A stretch of 64,000 bases of DNA from Ensifer sp. WSM1721 (GCF_000513895.2 NZ_CP165783.1:1364001-1428000), one strand, 5' to 3'; positions 17,911 to 28,050 are shown, counted from the first letter of the stretch. The notes: generated from the letters alone by a model not told the origin. Translations and numbers: made by a program.

Positions 17911-19377
17911 ATGACCGATGCTTCCCTTTCCCGCCCCGTTGACCAGAAGGCATGGCTGGGCCTCATGGCGGTGCTGCCACTGGTCCTGATCGTGGCCATG
18001 GACGGTTCCATTCTCTATCTTGCGATGCCGCGCGTGACCTCCGCGCTCACACCCACCGCCGACCAGGCTCTCTGGATTCTCGACATCTACGGCTTCGTGG
18101 TCGGATCGCTGCTGATCACCTTCGGCAATATCGGCGATCGTTACGGCCGGCTGAAGCTGATCATGGTAGGTGCCGTCGTCTTCGGCATGGGGTCCCTCGG
18201 CGCTGCCTATGCGCAGGCGCCTGAAACCCTGATCGCGTTCCGCGCCCTGATGGGCCTTGGCGGCGCCACGCTGCTGCCCTCGGGTCTTGCGATCGTCAGC
18301 GCCCTGTTTCCCGATCCCCGGCTGCGCGCGCAAGTCATCGGCATCTTCGCCGCCACTTTTTCAGCCGGCTTCGCAATCGGCCCGGTCGTCGGCGGGCTTC
18401 TGCTCCAGCATTATACGTGGGGGAGCGTGTTTGTGATCAACGTCCCGGTCGTCATCGCCTTCCTGATCGCCGCGCCGATCCTGCTGCGCGAAGTGCGCTC
18501 CACGCATTACGGGCGCATCGATCTCCCGAGCCTGCTGCTGTCCTTCGCGGGCATCCTGTTGTTCACGTGGTCGGTCAAGGCCGCTGCCGCCCATGGCTTC
18601 ACGGTAGCGCAAGCAACCGCCGGGATCGTCGGCATCGTCGTCCTCGCGCTGTTCCTGCAGAGACAGACGCGGATCGAATATCCGCTGCTCGACCTCAGCC
18701 TCTTCCGGGACCGCATCTTCTCCATTGCGATCCTGACCGGCCTTTTGTCGCTGGTCGTCTGGGCCGCCGCTGGATATCTCTCCGGCATCTATCTGCAATC
18801 GGTCCTGGGGTTCGACGTCCTTTCGGCCGCGCTACTGACCCTGCCAGGCGCAATGGTGCTGACGGCGGTCTGCGTGGGCACAGCCCGGATCGTCGAGCGC
18901 ATCGGCCGCAAGCCCGCGCTGGTCGCCACGCATCTTCTCATCAGCGCGGGCGTATTCCTGCTGCTGTTCACAGGCACCGAAGCCGGTATCGGGGTGTTCA
19001 TCGCCTCGAGCATGATTGCCGGCATCGGTTATGGCCTGTCGTTCAGCCTGGTGGCCGAGGTCGCGGTTTCGGCGGTGCCGCCAGAGCGCGCCGGCGCGGC
19101 AGCCTCTATCGCAGAAACCAGCAACGAGCTGGGCAACGCACTGGGGATTTCGTTGCTCGGCTCTCTGGCGGCACTCAGCTTTCGGCTGCTCGGCCCTGAT
19201 GTGGCCGGCACGCTTAACGAAACTCTGGATCAGCCGGCGCTTACCGCCGAGACGGTGCTCCATGCCAAGCAGGCGTTCCTTACGGGCCTGCATGTGGCTG
19301 TCGCTGCCGGCGGCCTGCTTATGCTCGCGGTCGGGATCATCGCGTGGCTCTGGTTGCCGAGGAAACTACCGGAATAA
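17911..19377 (+). CDS. MFS drug exporter, DHA2 (14-helix) type
   Basis: A 488-residue multi-spanning inner-membrane transporter. The motif-A loop GNIGDRYGRLKL follows helix 2, helix 1 has the DHA2-like VAMDGSILYLAMP, and helix 5 carries GPVVGGLLL (motif C). The length and number of hydrophobic segments fit the 14-helix QacA/SmvA group, which exports cationic drugs or dyes using the proton gradient. A ribosome site AAGGAGGAT lies upstream. The divergent TetR gene is the likely controller. The real substrate cannot be read from sequence. Confidence 0.88.
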   Translation: MTDASLSRPVDQKAWLGLMAVLPLVLIVAMDGSILYLAMPRVTSALTPTADQALWILDIYGFVVGSLLITFGNIGDRYGRLKLIMVGAVVFGMGSLGAAYAQAPETLIAFRALMGLGGATLLPSGLAIVSALFPDPRLRAQVIGIFAATFSAGFAIGPVVGGLLLQHYTWGSVFVINVPVVIAFLIAAPILLREVRSTHYGRIDLPSLLLSFAGILLFTWSVKAAAAHGFTVAQATAGIVGIVVLALFLQRQTRIEYPLLDLSLFRDRIFSIAILTGLLSLVVWAAAGYLSGIYLQSVLGFDVLSAALLTLPGAMVLTAVCVGTARIVERIGRKPALVATHLLISAGVFLLLFTGTEAGIGVFIASSMIAGIGYGLSFSLVAEVAVSAVPPERAGAAASIAETSNELGNALGISLLGSLAALSFRLLGPDVAGTLNETLDQPALTAETVLHAKQAFLTGLHVAVAAGGLLMLAVGIIAWLWLPRKLPE

Positions 19378-19520
19378 TGAAGTCCCTTATCCATGATAAA
19401 AATGCTCTGTCGACGCGGATGGCGACCGCCTCTTCCGCTACTCGCTGAGGTTGGACGCCTGCCAGAGCCGTCCTCTGGGCGCTATCCATTGCGCGCTGCC
19501 GGTGCGACGCACGTCCGTTG

Positions 19521-20186
19521 TTAAGCACCGGCTTCGGAGATGCGAGCAAAGGCGGCAAGCACCGTGCGTTCGGAGTGGGCGAGATAGGCTTCAAGCGCGG
19601 CTGCAGCCTCGGCCATCTTTCCCGCCTCCACCTGCGCGAGAATGGCAGCGTTCATCTCCACATAGGGAGCGTGCAGGAATTCGAGGTCCTCCAGCAGTCC
19701 GAAGCTCAAACGCAGTTCGGCAGCGATCTGACCGTAGAACACGTTCAGTCGAGCGCTGTCGGCGAGATCGACGATCGCCGCATGGAAAGCCATGTTGGCG
19801 CTGCCGACTCCGACCCAATCGTTCGCCGCGCGGTATTCGAGCGCCTTGTCGACCGCAAGGCGCATGCGGGCGACGGCCGGGTGCTGCGGATAGGCCTGCT
19901 CCAGCGCCCGGCACTCGATCACTCGGCGAACGCGGTAAATGTCGATGATCGAGGCCATGCTCGGCGTTGCCACGAATACGCCCCTGTTCGGCTCGTGTCG
20001 CAGCAGCCCCTCTTTGGTCAGCAGCCGAAACGCCTCACGCAGCGAGTTGCGTGACACGTCGAGATCGGAGCTCAGACTCGCCTCCGACAAGCGCTGGCCG
20101 GGCTTCAATTCTCCGGCGATAAGCTTGTTGCGGATCTGCTCTGCCAGCCGCGGCGCCAAGGTGAGTGTTTTATCCTGCTTGGTCAT
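19521..20186 (-). CDS. GntR-family (FCD/FadR-type) regulator
   Basis: A 221-residue protein from the ATG at 20186, which follows CGAGGAGATTT; the longer open frame upstream has no support. The N-terminal winged helix (about 10-75) includes LSEASLSSDLDVSRNSLREAFRLL and GVFV; the C-terminal FCD domain supplies metal/ligand-binding His. It is divergent from the 5-oxoprolinase operon. Two palindromes in the spacer fit the GntR half-site rule TNGTNNNACNA, so direct control of that operon is likely. Confidence 0.87.
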   Translation of the reverse strand: MTKQDKTLTLAPRLAEQIRNKLIAGELKPGQRLSEASLSSDLDVSRNSLREAFRLLTKEGLLRHEPNRGVFVATPSMASIIDIYRVRRVIECRALEQAYPQHPAVARMRLAVDKALEYRAANDWVGVGSANMAFHAAIVDLADSARLNVFYGQIAAELRLSFGLLEDLEFLHAPYVEMNAAILAQVEAGKMAEAAAALEAYLAHSERTVLAAFARISEAGA

Positions 20187-20300
20187 AAATCTCCTCGGCA
20201 CGCGTGAGTTTTCCGTGCCCGTGCACGGCACGCACTTCGCGGCTCGTGATCTTATGCTCATACCGGCGCCCCGCCGATGGATTCGCGACGCGGCTGGAAT

Positions 20301-20313
20301 ATCGTTGAACAAT
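20301..20313. promoter_or_regulatory. GntR-type operator, site 1
   Basis: ATCGTTGAACAAT; its complement contains TTGTTCAACGA, which fits TNGTNNNACNA of the FadR subfamily. It recurs at 20422, so it is likely bound by the adjacent GntR protein. Confidence 0.6.
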
Positions 20314-20421
20314 CCATCGCAAGCAAGCACATGTGCGTCTCGGCTGCTTCATTGCCCATGTTCACGGCGGTCAACGGCCGCTCCCCTCCGCATGCGGAGA
20401 AGTGTAGAACGAACCAATAAA

Positions 20422-20434
20422 ATCGTTGAACAAT
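20422..20434. promoter_or_regulatory. GntR-type operator, site 2, before a TTGACA promoter element
   Basis: The second exact copy of ATCGTTGAACAAT, 121 bases from the first. It ends one base before TTGACA (20436-20441), a candidate -35 for the pxp operon; no good -10 is seen at the right distance. The rest of the 20187-20588 spacer holds nothing further that I recognise. Confidence 0.62.
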
Positions 20435-20588
20435 CTTGACAGAATTGTGAAAAGGCGACCAAGCTGATTGCTGGATGAGCCCAACTCACTCTGGGATGAT
20501 GTTCCTGGTCAAAGGAAGGATGGTACATGGGCTATAAATCGGTTCGGGCCTATCTTCTCGCTCATCAATCCATAAGGGAGGCAGGACC

Positions 20589-21362
20589 ATGACGGCGATC
20601 GATCTCAACAGCGATCTCGGCGAAAGCTACGGTGCCTGGCGCATGGGCGACGACGAGGCGATGCTTTCCATCGTGTCCAGTGCGAATGTCGCATGCGGCT
20701 TTCACGCGGGCGACCCGGCCGGCATACTGAAAACGGTTAAGGCGGCGGCAGAACGGGGCGTCTCGATCGGCGCCCACGTCTCCTACCCCGACCGCGTAGG
20801 CTTCGGCCGGCGCGACATCGACGTGACGAGCCCCGAGCTCGTCGCGGACGTCATCTACCAAATCGGCGCGCTCAAGGGCATCGCAGCCGCAGCCGGCACG
20901 CAGATCCGCTATGTCAAGCCGCACGGGGCACTCTATAACCGCATCGCGACCGACGCCAAGCAAGGTGCAGCGGTCATAGAGGCGATCAAGGCGATCGATC
21001 CCTCGCTGGTGCTGATGGGCCTCGCAAACGCGCCGATCCTCGATCTCGCAGGCAAGGCGGGCCTGAACGTGGTCGCCGAAGCGTTCGCCGACCGGGCCTA
21101 TACGCCGGAGGGACACCTGGTTTCCCGCCGCGAACCGGGTGCCGTGCTGCACGATCCCGCGGCCATCGCACAACGAATGTTGCGGCTGGCAAAGGACGGC
21201 ACGATCGAGGCGATCGACGGCAGCGTGATCCGTATCGATGCGAAATCCATCTGCGTGCACGGCGACAGCGCCGACGCCGTGGCGATCGCCCGCGAAATCC
21301 GCCGGACCTTCGAGGCGGAAGGCATCGCCATACGATCCTTCCTCGCACGAAGCGCCGCGTGA
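20589..21362 (+). CDS. pxpA: 5-oxoprolinase subunit A (LamB/YcsF family)
   Basis: A 257-residue LamB/YcsF protein. The family opening [14 protein letters not shown], the [11 protein letters not shown] segment, GAHVSYPD and VKPHGALYN are all present, and the C-terminus has [11 protein letters not shown]. With PxpB and PxpC it forms the prokaryotic ATP-dependent 5-oxoprolinase that opens pyroglutamate to glutamate in the cytoplasm. GGGAGG precedes the start. It leads an operon with a broken DUF1445 gene, a pxpB-pxpC fusion and a biotin carboxylase, the common rhizobial order. Confidence 0.92.
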   Translation: MTAIDLNSDLGESYGAWRMGDDEAMLSIVSSANVACGFHAGDPAGILKTVKAAAERGVSIGAHVSYPDRVGFGRRDIDVTSPELVADVIYQIGALKGIAAAAGTQIRYVKPHGALYNRIATDAKQGAAVIEAIKAIDPSLVLMGLANAPILDLAGKAGLNVVAEAFADRAYTPEGHLVSRREPGAVLHDPAAIAQRMLRLAKDGTIEAIDGSVIRIDAKSICVHGDSADAVAIAREIRRTFEAEGIAIRSFLARSAA

Positions 21363-21454
21363 GGAGGATCGAATGCACGCGAAAGAAGCTCTTCGCCACC
21401 TCGATGCTGCGGCGGCGCGTTATCGTGCTAGCGCGGTCGAGCCGATCTCGGGAT

Positions 21455-21634
21455 CGGGCAAAGCCGGACTTCGGCGCTCCGGTGCGCATCGAGGCGGGCG
21501 AGGTCCCCGTCTTCCGGGCCTGCGGGGTCACGCCCCAGGCGGCGGTCATGGCCTCCCGTGTTCCTTTCGCGATCACCCACGCGCCGGGGGACATGTTCAT
21601 CACCGACGTCCCCGATTCCGCCTATTACACCTGA
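21455..21634 (+). pseudogene. C-terminal remnant of a DUF1445 (D-glutamate cyclase-like) gene
   Basis: The frame at 21455-21634 reads [30 protein letters not shown], then [14 protein letters not shown] and a stop. This is the conserved C-terminal end of DUF1445 proteins (about 260 residues when whole). The preceding 90 bases show no DUF1445 N-terminus in any frame, and a different frame opens at 21374 behind a good GGAGGATC site. The gene seems to have lost roughly its first 200 codons by deletion. DUF1445 genes normally sit in pxp operons, some acting on D-glutamate/5-oxo-D-proline. Confidence 0.75.
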
Positions 21635-21641
21635 GGTCACG

Positions 21642-23267
21642 ATGCGCTTCCTTCCCGTCAGCCTGACGACACTTCTGGTGGAGCTCGCCGACCTGGACGA
21701 AACACTGGCGCTCTTCGCCTCGCTCGCAGCCGATCCCATCGACGGCGTCGAGGAGATGGTGCCGGCCGCACGCACGCTGATGCTCCGCTTTCGGTCGGAA
21801 CGCGTATCGGCGGAAGAGATCGCGGGGGCTATCGCCGATCGTGATCTCTCCGCCCGCATCGCTCCATCCAAGCGGCTCGTGGAAATCCCCGTGCATTACG
21901 ACGGCGAGGACCTGGAAGAAGTTGCCCGGCTGACGGGGCTCAGCGTCGAGGAGGTGATCCGGCGCCATACGCAAAGCGAGTTCACCGTTGCTTTCTGCGG
22001 CTTTGCCCCTGGATTCGCCTATCTCGTCGGCGGCGACCCCGCCCTGCATGTGCCTCGCCGCCAGACACCGCGCACACGCATTCCGGCGGGCTCCGTCGCG
22101 CTCGCGGGTGCCTTCAGCGGTGTCTATCCGCAGGCGAGCCCCGGCGGTTGGCAGATCATCGGCGTGACGCCGCTGAAAATGTGGGACCTGGCGCGCGATC
22201 CGCCGGCGCTCCTTGAGCCCGGCACTCGTGTGCGTTTCTACGACCGGTCCAAGCGCCCCATGCCGGCGCCATCCGCCTCTAAGCTTGTGCCGCGAAGAGA
22301 TGTGACCGAGGGAACGGCTCATGGGAGCGGAAACCGCTTGACGGTGCTCACCGCCCCGATGCCCGCGTTGTTCCAGGATCTCGGCCGCTTCGGCCTGGCG
22401 GGCCAGGGAGTCTCGGCTTCGGGCGCCCTTGATCAGGGAGCACTGAAGTCCGCAAACCGCATCGTCGGCAATCCCAACGGCTTCGCTTGTCTCGAGGTCA
22501 CACTCGGCGGCTTCTCCTTCGAAAGCTCCGGCCGTGCGGTTATCGCGCTCGCCGGCGCCCCTTGCCCGATTACAGTACGGGATCTTTCAGGGGCAAGCTT
22601 CGAAGCCGCCGCCGGCCAGGCGATAGCGCTCGAACCGGGGGATATCGTGACGCTCGGTCATCCGCCGAAGGGCGTACGCTCCTATCTCTCGGTTCGCGGC
22701 GGCTTCGACGTGAAGAGAGTTCTCGGCAGCGCCGCCACCGACACACTCGCGGTCATCGGTCCTGAACCGGTGTCGGCCGGCGCCGTCCTGCCGTTGCGAC
22801 AACTAATCCCGCCGATGGAAAGCGTATCGCTTTCGGAAGTCCCGGCCGAAAACTTGCCGGCCGCCGGCGACACGGTCACACTCGACGTCATCATGGGTCC
22901 GCGCACCGACTGGTTCTCCGCGGCCGCCGTCGCCCGCTTCCATGAGCAGGATTGGCTGGTGACGCCGCAGTCCAACCGCGTCGGTCTCCGGCTTTCAGGC
23001 GAAGTGCCGCTGGAGCGCATCGACAAGGCGGAATTGCCAAGCGAGGGCACCGCGACCGGCGCAATCCAGGTGCCACACAACGGCCAGCCGGTGCTCTTCC
23101 TCGCCGATCACCCGCTGACAGGCGGTTACCCCGTCATCGGCACGGTTGCCGAGTACCATCTCGATCTAGCCGGCCAGGTCCCGGTCAATGCAAAAATAAG
23201 GTTCCGGCCCGTCACGCGCTTCGCCGAAATCCGGCCGATGCGGCGTGCTGCGCGCGTGAGGGAGTGA
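21642..23267 (+). CDS. fused 5-oxoprolinase subunits B and C (KipI-KipA)
   Basis: A 541-residue protein. Residues 1-225 are PxpB/KipI-like ([14 protein letters not shown], then [11 protein letters not shown] and [14 protein letters not shown]); residues 235-541 are PxpC/KipA-like ([22 protein letters not shown], then [14 protein letters not shown]). In Bacillus and E. coli these are two genes; fused forms occur in many bacteria. The short linker holds [10 protein letters not shown]. It would complete 5-oxoprolinase with PxpA. The ATG at 21642 is chosen because the upstream extension reads through the DUF1445 remnant; the next gene begins 10 bases on. Confidence 0.9.
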   Translation: MRFLPVSLTTLLVELADLDETLALFASLAADPIDGVEEMVPAARTLMLRFRSERVSAEEIAGAIADRDLSARIAPSKRLVEIPVHYDGEDLEEVARLTGLSVEEVIRRHTQSEFTVAFCGFAPGFAYLVGGDPALHVPRRQTPRTRIPAGSVALAGAFSGVYPQASPGGWQIIGVTPLKMWDLARDPPALLEPGTRVRFYDRSKRPMPAPSASKLVPRRDVTEGTAHGSGNRLTVLTAPMPALFQDLGRFGLAGQGVSASGALDQGALKSANRIVGNPNGFACLEVTLGGFSFESSGRAVIALAGAPCPITVRDLSGASFEAAAGQAIALEPGDIVTLGHPPKGVRSYLSVRGGFDVKRVLGSAATDTLAVIGPEPVSAGAVLPLRQLIPPMESVSLSEVPAENLPAAGDTVTLDVIMGPRTDWFSAAAVARFHEQDWLVTPQSNRVGLRLSGEVPLERIDKAELPSEGTATGAIQVPHNGQPVLFLADHPLTGGYPVIGTVAEYHLDLAGQVPVNAKIRFRPVTRFAEIRPMRRAARVRE

Positions 23268-23277
23268 GGAGGCATCG

Positions 23278-25008
23278 ATGAAAAAAGTGCTGATCGCCAA
23301 CCGCGGCGAGATCGCCGTGCGTATCATCCGCGCTTGCCGCGACTACGGCCTTGGCTCCGTCGCCGTCTATGCAGACCCGGACGTGGACGCCCTCTTCACG
23401 CGGCTTGCCGACGAGGCCTACGGTCTTTCGGGCAGCCGCCCGGACGAGACCTATCTCGACATAGCAAAACTCATCGACGCAGCCCGTCGCTCCGGCGCGG
23501 ATGCCGTTCATCCGGGCTACGGTTTCCTGTCCGAACGGGCGGAGTTCGCGCGCGCGGTGATCGACGCCGGCCTAACCTGGATCGGACCGGACCCGCAGGT
23601 GATCGAGGCGCTCGGGGACAAAGTCCAAGCCCGGCGTATTGCCGAGAGCGTCGGGGCGCCTCTCGTTGCCGGCAGCGATGGCCCGGTGGAGAGTGCGGCG
23701 GAGGCTATCGCCTTCGCCGAAAAGCACGGTCTTCCGATTGCAATCAAGGCGGCGCACGGCGGCGGTGGGCGGGGATTGAAGGTCGCCCGGCGCCTCGAGG
23801 AAATCTCCGAGCTTTACGCATCCGCCGTCCGCGAGGCGACGGCAGCCTTCGGACGGGGTGAATGTTTTGTCGAACGCTTCCTGGACCGTCCGCGCCACAT
23901 CGAGGCGCAGGTGCTTGCCGATCGCCATGGCAGCGTGCTCGTGCTCGGTACCCGCGATTGCTCGCTGCAGAGACGCAATCAAAAGCTCGTCGAGGAGGCC
24001 CCTGCCCCGTTCCTGACAGACGGTCAACGAACTGCTATCCACGATGCCGCCAAGGCGATTTGCGCCGCCGCAGGCTACACGGGAGCCGGAACGGTCGAAT
24101 TTCTGCTGGGTGCTGACGGCACCATCTCTTTCCTCGAGGTCAACACCCGTCTTCAGGTAGAGCACCCGGTGACCGAGGAGACGACCGGCATCGATCTCGT
24201 CATTGAGCAGTTCCGCATTGCCGACGGATTTGCGCTCGGGATCACCGAAACGCCGGCGCCGCGCGGGCACGCAATCGAGTTCCGCATCAACGCCGAAGAC
24301 CCCGGCCGCGGTTTCTTGCCGACGCCCGGCCGGATCACCGTGTTCGAGCCCCCCTCGGGCCCCGGCGTCCGGCTGGACGGCGGGGTCGTGGCCGGTTCGG
24401 CCGTTCCCGGCGTCTTCGATTCGCTTGTGGCAAAGCTGATCGTTACTGGGGCGACCCGCGAGGAGGCGCTGAGACGCGCCCGCAGGGCGCTTGCGGAATT
24501 CCGTGTCGAGGGGTTGGCGACCGTCTTGCCCTTCCATCGCGCCGCCATCGACAGCGAAGATTTCATCGGGACGAGCGGCTTCAGGGTTCATACGCGCTGG
24601 ATCGAAACCGAGTTCGTGGACATGCCGCAGGCCGCAAGCAGGCCGGAGCGCGCGCCGGACCCCTCGCTGTTGCGCACCCATATCGAAATCGACGGCCGGA
24701 GGCATGAACTCGCCATTCCCTCCACCCTCCTATCAGGCTTTGCCGCGCCTTTCCAAAGCAACGGCAGCATTCCGGCCGCCAGCACGACGTCTGACCCGGG
24801 CGACCTCGTGGCGCCCATCGCCGGCATGCTGCAGGCCTGGAAAGTCTCCGATGGTGACGGGATTCGGCAAGGCGACCTGGTTGCGGTCATGGAAGCGATG
24901 AAGATGGAAACGCCGATAACCGCACCCCGCGACGGCACCTTCCGCATCATCATCCCCGAAGGCAGCTACGTCCAGGCCGGAGCGATCCTCGGGCGCATCG
25001 ATGACTAG
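23278..25008 (+). CDS. biotin carboxylase fused to a biotinyl carrier domain
   Basis: A 576-residue protein: an AccC-type biotin carboxylase (1-445; [14 protein letters not shown], the Gly-rich ATP-grasp loop [27 protein letters not shown]) followed by a linker and a biotinyl domain with EAMKMET, biotinylated Lys542. It has the layout of acyl-CoA or urea-type carboxylase alpha subunits but no transcarboxylase gene is seen next to it. GGAGGCATCG precedes the ATG. Conserved placement after pxpBC suggests a linked but undefined carboxylation step. Acetyl-CoA carboxylase itself is unlikely given the fusion. Confidence 0.88.
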   Translation: MKKVLIANRGEIAVRIIRACRDYGLGSVAVYADPDVDALFTRLADEAYGLSGSRPDETYLDIAKLIDAARRSGADAVHPGYGFLSERAEFARAVIDAGLTWIGPDPQVIEALGDKVQARRIAESVGAPLVAGSDGPVESAAEAIAFAEKHGLPIAIKAAHGGGGRGLKVARRLEEISELYASAVREATAAFGRGECFVERFLDRPRHIEAQVLADRHGSVLVLGTRDCSLQRRNQKLVEEAPAPFLTDGQRTAIHDAAKAICAAAGYTGAGTVEFLLGADGTISFLEVNTRLQVEHPVTEETTGIDLVIEQFRIADGFALGITETPAPRGHAIEFRINAEDPGRGFLPTPGRITVFEPPSGPGVRLDGGVVAGSAVPGVFDSLVAKLIVTGATREEALRRARRALAEFRVEGLATVLPFHRAAIDSEDFIGTSGFRVHTRWIETEFVDMPQAASRPERAPDPSLLRTHIEIDGRRHELAIPSTLLSGFAAPFQSNGSIPAASTTSDPGDLVAPIAGMLQAWKVSDGDGIRQGDLVAVMEAMKMETPITAPRDGTFRIIIPEGSYVQAGAILGRIDD

Positions 25009-25117
25009 CATGCAGCAGTCGCGGGCGGCTTGTCCTGGTGAGGATTGGATTCCGATCCTTCCGGGCACAACAACTCTGCGCCGCTCGGCGGAGATGATGG
25101 CGGTAGAGGGGTGGATG

Positions 25118-25224
25118 CTACTGCATGTTTCCTTAAATCGTACCCGATTTAAGGACAAAAACATGCAGCAATTCAAAGTGCTACAGCGTCCTTTGTGCGT
25201 CTGAAAAGACGCACGGCGCTGTAG
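25118..25224. repeat. RIME1 intergenic repeat, copy 2
   Basis: A full-length copy (107 bases) in the opposite orientation to copy 1, from CTACTGCATG to GCGCTGTAG, with both internal palindromes intact. It fills most of the convergent gap between the carboxylase and LysR genes. Confidence 0.9.
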
Positions 25225-25277
25225 TTTCCGCGGCGCCGCGCGTTGCAGCACAAGGCCTCGCCGACGGATTCGATGCC

Positions 25278-26177
25278 TCAGGTGGGAATGGTGATTTCGC
25301 AGGCCCGCCGGACTCTCGGCAGATAGGTCCCGCAGAAGTCCAGGTATGTCCTGACGATGGTCGACTGGTGCCGGTGGGGCGGATAGACCAGGTGGATGGA
25401 CCACTCGGGCAGCGGATATTGCGGCAGCAATGCTACGAGACGCTTCTCTCGAATTGGCGCGGCCGCCAGGAAGGGCGGCAACTCGGTTACCACGTCACCA
25501 TCGAGTGCCCGGCAGCATAGATGATCGTAGTCGTTGCTGGAAAGCACCGCGTTTGGTTTGACGAGGTGTCCGCCAAAATCCCACTGCACAGGGACATCGA
25601 CGTGCGAGGCCCAGACCGCACATGGGAAGGCATGAAGCTCCTGCGGTTCTGTCGGCAGGCCGAACCGCTGCACCAGCTCCGGGCTGGCAACGAGAACATT
25701 GCGATAGGACAGGACGTGCCGTGCCACCATCGACTCATAGACGATTGCGCCGACACGAAGAGCCACATCGATGCCGTCCTCGACCAGATCCACCCGACGC
25801 TCGGTCGAATAGACGTGAACCTGGATGTCCGGATAACGACGCTGGAAAGCCGAGAGCAACTCCCACCACGGCCTGAAGGTCTGCGGCAAGGATAGCCGCA
25901 GGCGCCCTTTGAGGCGCGCTTGATCGCTCACCACGGCCTGCTCCGCCTCGAGCAGCGCTTCGATGCCGCGCCCGGCGTGCTCATAGAGCCGCGTTCCAGC
26001 ATCGGTAAGCTTCGCGCCCCGGGCCGATCGCTCCAGCAACTGCACTTTGAGCTGCCGTTCGAGATCGCGTATGCGACGGCTGAGCGTCGCCAGTGGGATT
26101 CCGAGACGACCCGCCGCCGCCGAAAGGCTGCCCGCCTGGACGACGGCAACAAACATGCGCGTGGCGTTGAGATCCAT
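25278..26177 (-). CDS. LysR-family transcriptional regulator
   Basis: A 299-residue LysR protein. The winged HTH occupies 1-60 (MDLNATRMFVAVVQAG, then AAGRLGIPLATLSRRIRDLE), the substrate-binding domain 90-290 (LRLSLPQTF near 95). The subgroup resembles regulators of oxidoreductases or aromatic stress genes, but the inducer is not readable. It is divergent from the DUF1254 gene; the 99-base spacer would hold the shared operator. Confidence 0.88.
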   Translation of the reverse strand: MDLNATRMFVAVVQAGSLSAAAGRLGIPLATLSRRIRDLERQLKVQLLERSARGAKLTDAGTRLYEHAGRGIEALLEAEQAVVSDQARLKGRLRLSLPQTFRPWWELLSAFQRRYPDIQVHVYSTERRVDLVEDGIDVALRVGAIVYESMVARHVLSYRNVLVASPELVQRFGLPTEPQELHAFPCAVWASHVDVPVQWDFGGHLVKPNAVLSSNDYDHLCCRALDGDVVTELPPFLAAAPIREKRLVALLPQYPLPEWSIHLVYPPHRHQSTIVRTYLDFCGTYLPRVRRACEITIPT

Positions 26178-26276
26178 GCGCGGACCCTATCATATGTGAG
26201 AGGCTGCTTGTCAATTGTGCGCCTTCATTTCCATTCCTGGTCAGCTTAGATCGAGGTCTATCAAGAATCCCCTCGA

Positions 26277-27326
26277 ATGATGGACACCATGAAAAAGACC
26301 AGCACGAGAGTTTTGGCAGCCATGACAGTAGTATTAGCTAGTTCCACCGCGTCCGCACAAATGCCGGCCCCGTCGGCTGAGCCGGTCACCGTCGAGAACT
26401 ACAATCGCGCACAGACCGACGTCTATTTTGCCGGGGTGGCCATGACTGGCGGCTTGGGAAAGTTCGGCCATGGCCGCGAGCTTTCCGCGCCCGTGCAGAA
26501 GGGCATACCCCGCCCAAACCGCGACACCTTGTATTCCTTCGCGCTCCTCGACCTCGACGCCGGGCCGGTGACGGTCACGCTGCCGGACGCCGGCAAGCGC
26601 TATATGGGGATGCAGGTCGTCAACCAGGATCAATACACGCCGGCGACCTTTTATGAGCCAGGCCCTCATACGCTGACAAAGGATAGGGTCGGCACCCGCT
26701 ATGCCATCGTTGTCGTCCGTTTCCTCGTCGATTTCGCGAGCGAGAAGGACGTCCGCGAGGTCCATGCGCTGCAGGATGCGATCACGCTCACGCAGCAAAA
26801 CTCAGGTAAGTTCGAAGTGCCCAACTGGGACAAGGCGAGCCTGGAAAAGATCAGATCGGCGCTGCAGCAACTCGCAACCACGATTTCCGATACACGCGGC
26901 ATGTTCGGTGCGAACGAGCATCAGGTCGATCCTGTGAAGCATCTGATCGGAACCGCGATGCTGTGGGGCGGCAATCCCGAAAAGGACGGGCTCTATCTTC
27001 CGATCACGCCAGCCCGGAATGACGGAGAGACGATTTACAAGCTGACCGTCGGCGAGGTGCCCGTCGACGGCTTCTGGTCGCTTACGGTCTACAACAGCCA
27101 GGGTTACCTCCAGCCGAACCTGGATGATGTCTATTCGGTCAACAGCATCACGGCGAGAAAAGCGGCGGACGGCTCGGTCACAATCCAGTTCGGTGGGTGC
27201 GGTGGCGAAGTGCAGAACTGCATTCCGATCACCGAAGGGTGGAATTACACGGTGCGTCTCTTCAAGCCGCGAGCGGAGGTCCTTGACGGCACGTGGCAGT
27301 TCCCCTTGGCGCAAGCCGAAAGGTGA
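26277..27326 (+). CDS. exported DUF1254/DUF1214 protein
   Basis: A 349-residue protein with a Sec signal (MKKTSTRVLAAMTVVLAS, cleavage near ASAQ), a DUF1254 domain (about 40-150; YNRAQTDVYFAG, VQKGIPRPNRDTLYS) and a DUF1214 domain (about 240-340; DGFWSLTVYNSQGYL). The family is common in soil bacteria and of unknown function. Three in-frame ATGs (26277, 26280, 26289) are possible; 26289 gives the most typical signal peptide but none has a clear ribosome site. A small inverted repeat GTGAGCG/CGCTCAC at the stop lacks a T run. A LysR gene is divergent. Confidence 0.85.
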   Translation: MMDTMKKTSTRVLAAMTVVLASSTASAQMPAPSAEPVTVENYNRAQTDVYFAGVAMTGGLGKFGHGRELSAPVQKGIPRPNRDTLYSFALLDLDAGPVTVTLPDAGKRYMGMQVVNQDQYTPATFYEPGPHTLTKDRVGTRYAIVVVRFLVDFASEKDVREVHALQDAITLTQQNSGKFEVPNWDKASLEKIRSALQQLATTISDTRGMFGANEHQVDPVKHLIGTAMLWGGNPEKDGLYLPITPARNDGETIYKLTVGEVPVDGFWSLTVYNSQGYLQPNLDDVYSVNSITARKAADGSVTIQFGGCGGEVQNCIPITEGWNYTVRLFKPRAEVLDGTWQFPLAQAER

Positions 27327-27965
27327 GCGACGCCGCTCACTCCTGCGGGTCCGCACCGACAGGGATGGTGAGTTCATCGCGTAGAGTCTCGAGCCGCGGA
27401 TCCTGGAGGATGATATCGGCTTGGACATGCGCGGTAATCCTGCTGCAGCGCTCGGAGATTGACGCCACGGCGGCCGCAATAGCGGCCGCCGTGATGGACG
27501 TAGGATAGCTCCCGTCGCCACGTCCACTGTTTGTCAGTCGAACATTCGCCTCCGGCCGTTCGGCCGTGGCAGGCGTTTCTTGCAAGCTCGATCGTCAGAA
27601 TGCGCGTCCCGAATAATACGCGTTTAGTATGATGAATCGTCAGACCCATTAATTTTTATTGTTTCTATAAGACTTTCGGATAATATCCTTTCTGCAACGG
27701 CACATCTTCCCGAATTGCCCTTAGAGCTTGCTGTTTCGGCGAGGGAAGAAGCATTGCTGTGTCGATGCTTAATATTGCAATAGATAAAGTTTGAACATGA
27801 TTGAGCCCGGATTGTCACGATCCGGGCTTCTTTCGAATATGCGCGTCACGTCATGTGAGCATTGCTTGCGGTGCCACGCGCCGAGCCCATTCGACTCCAT
27901 CAAAAGACTCGCCATGCCGTTCAGCCCCTGCTCAGGGCCGCGCTCGAAGGTGTTTTCTGGAGTGA
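27327..27965. other. long non-coding stretch, partly AT-rich
   Basis: No convincing gene. Short open frames on both strands lack ribosome sites. From about 27600 to 27800 the sequence is clearly richer in A/T than its surroundings and ends in the hairpin at 27804-27829. A small RNA is possible but unproven. Confidence 0.4.
27804..27829 (+). terminator. orphan terminator-like hairpin
   Basis: AGCCCGGAT and ATCCGGGCT form a 9-base stem with a TGTCACG-type loop, followed by TCTTTC. The nearest plus-strand gene ends 480 bases upstream, so the transcript it ends is not obvious. Confidence 0.6.
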
Positions 27966-27981
27966 TTTAGAATGGTTCTAA
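27966..27981. promoter_or_regulatory. Irr-type iron control element before bacterioferritin
   Basis: TTTAGAATGGTTCTAA: TTAGAA and TTCTAA arms around three bases, matching the rhizobial ICE/Irr box. It lies 70 bases before the bacterioferritin ATG, so iron- and heme-responsive control by Irr is expected. Confidence 0.78.
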
Positions 27982-28050
27982 CAAACCTCGACATAGACAG
28001 CCCGCAGGGATTAAAGTTGCGGATCGACAACTCGCGCGGAGGAGCGTCCG

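Noticed and set aside
27337..27585. 82-residue minus-strand open frame after the DUF1254 gene
   Set aside because: It needs a TTG start without a ribosome site and resembles no family; left as non-coding.
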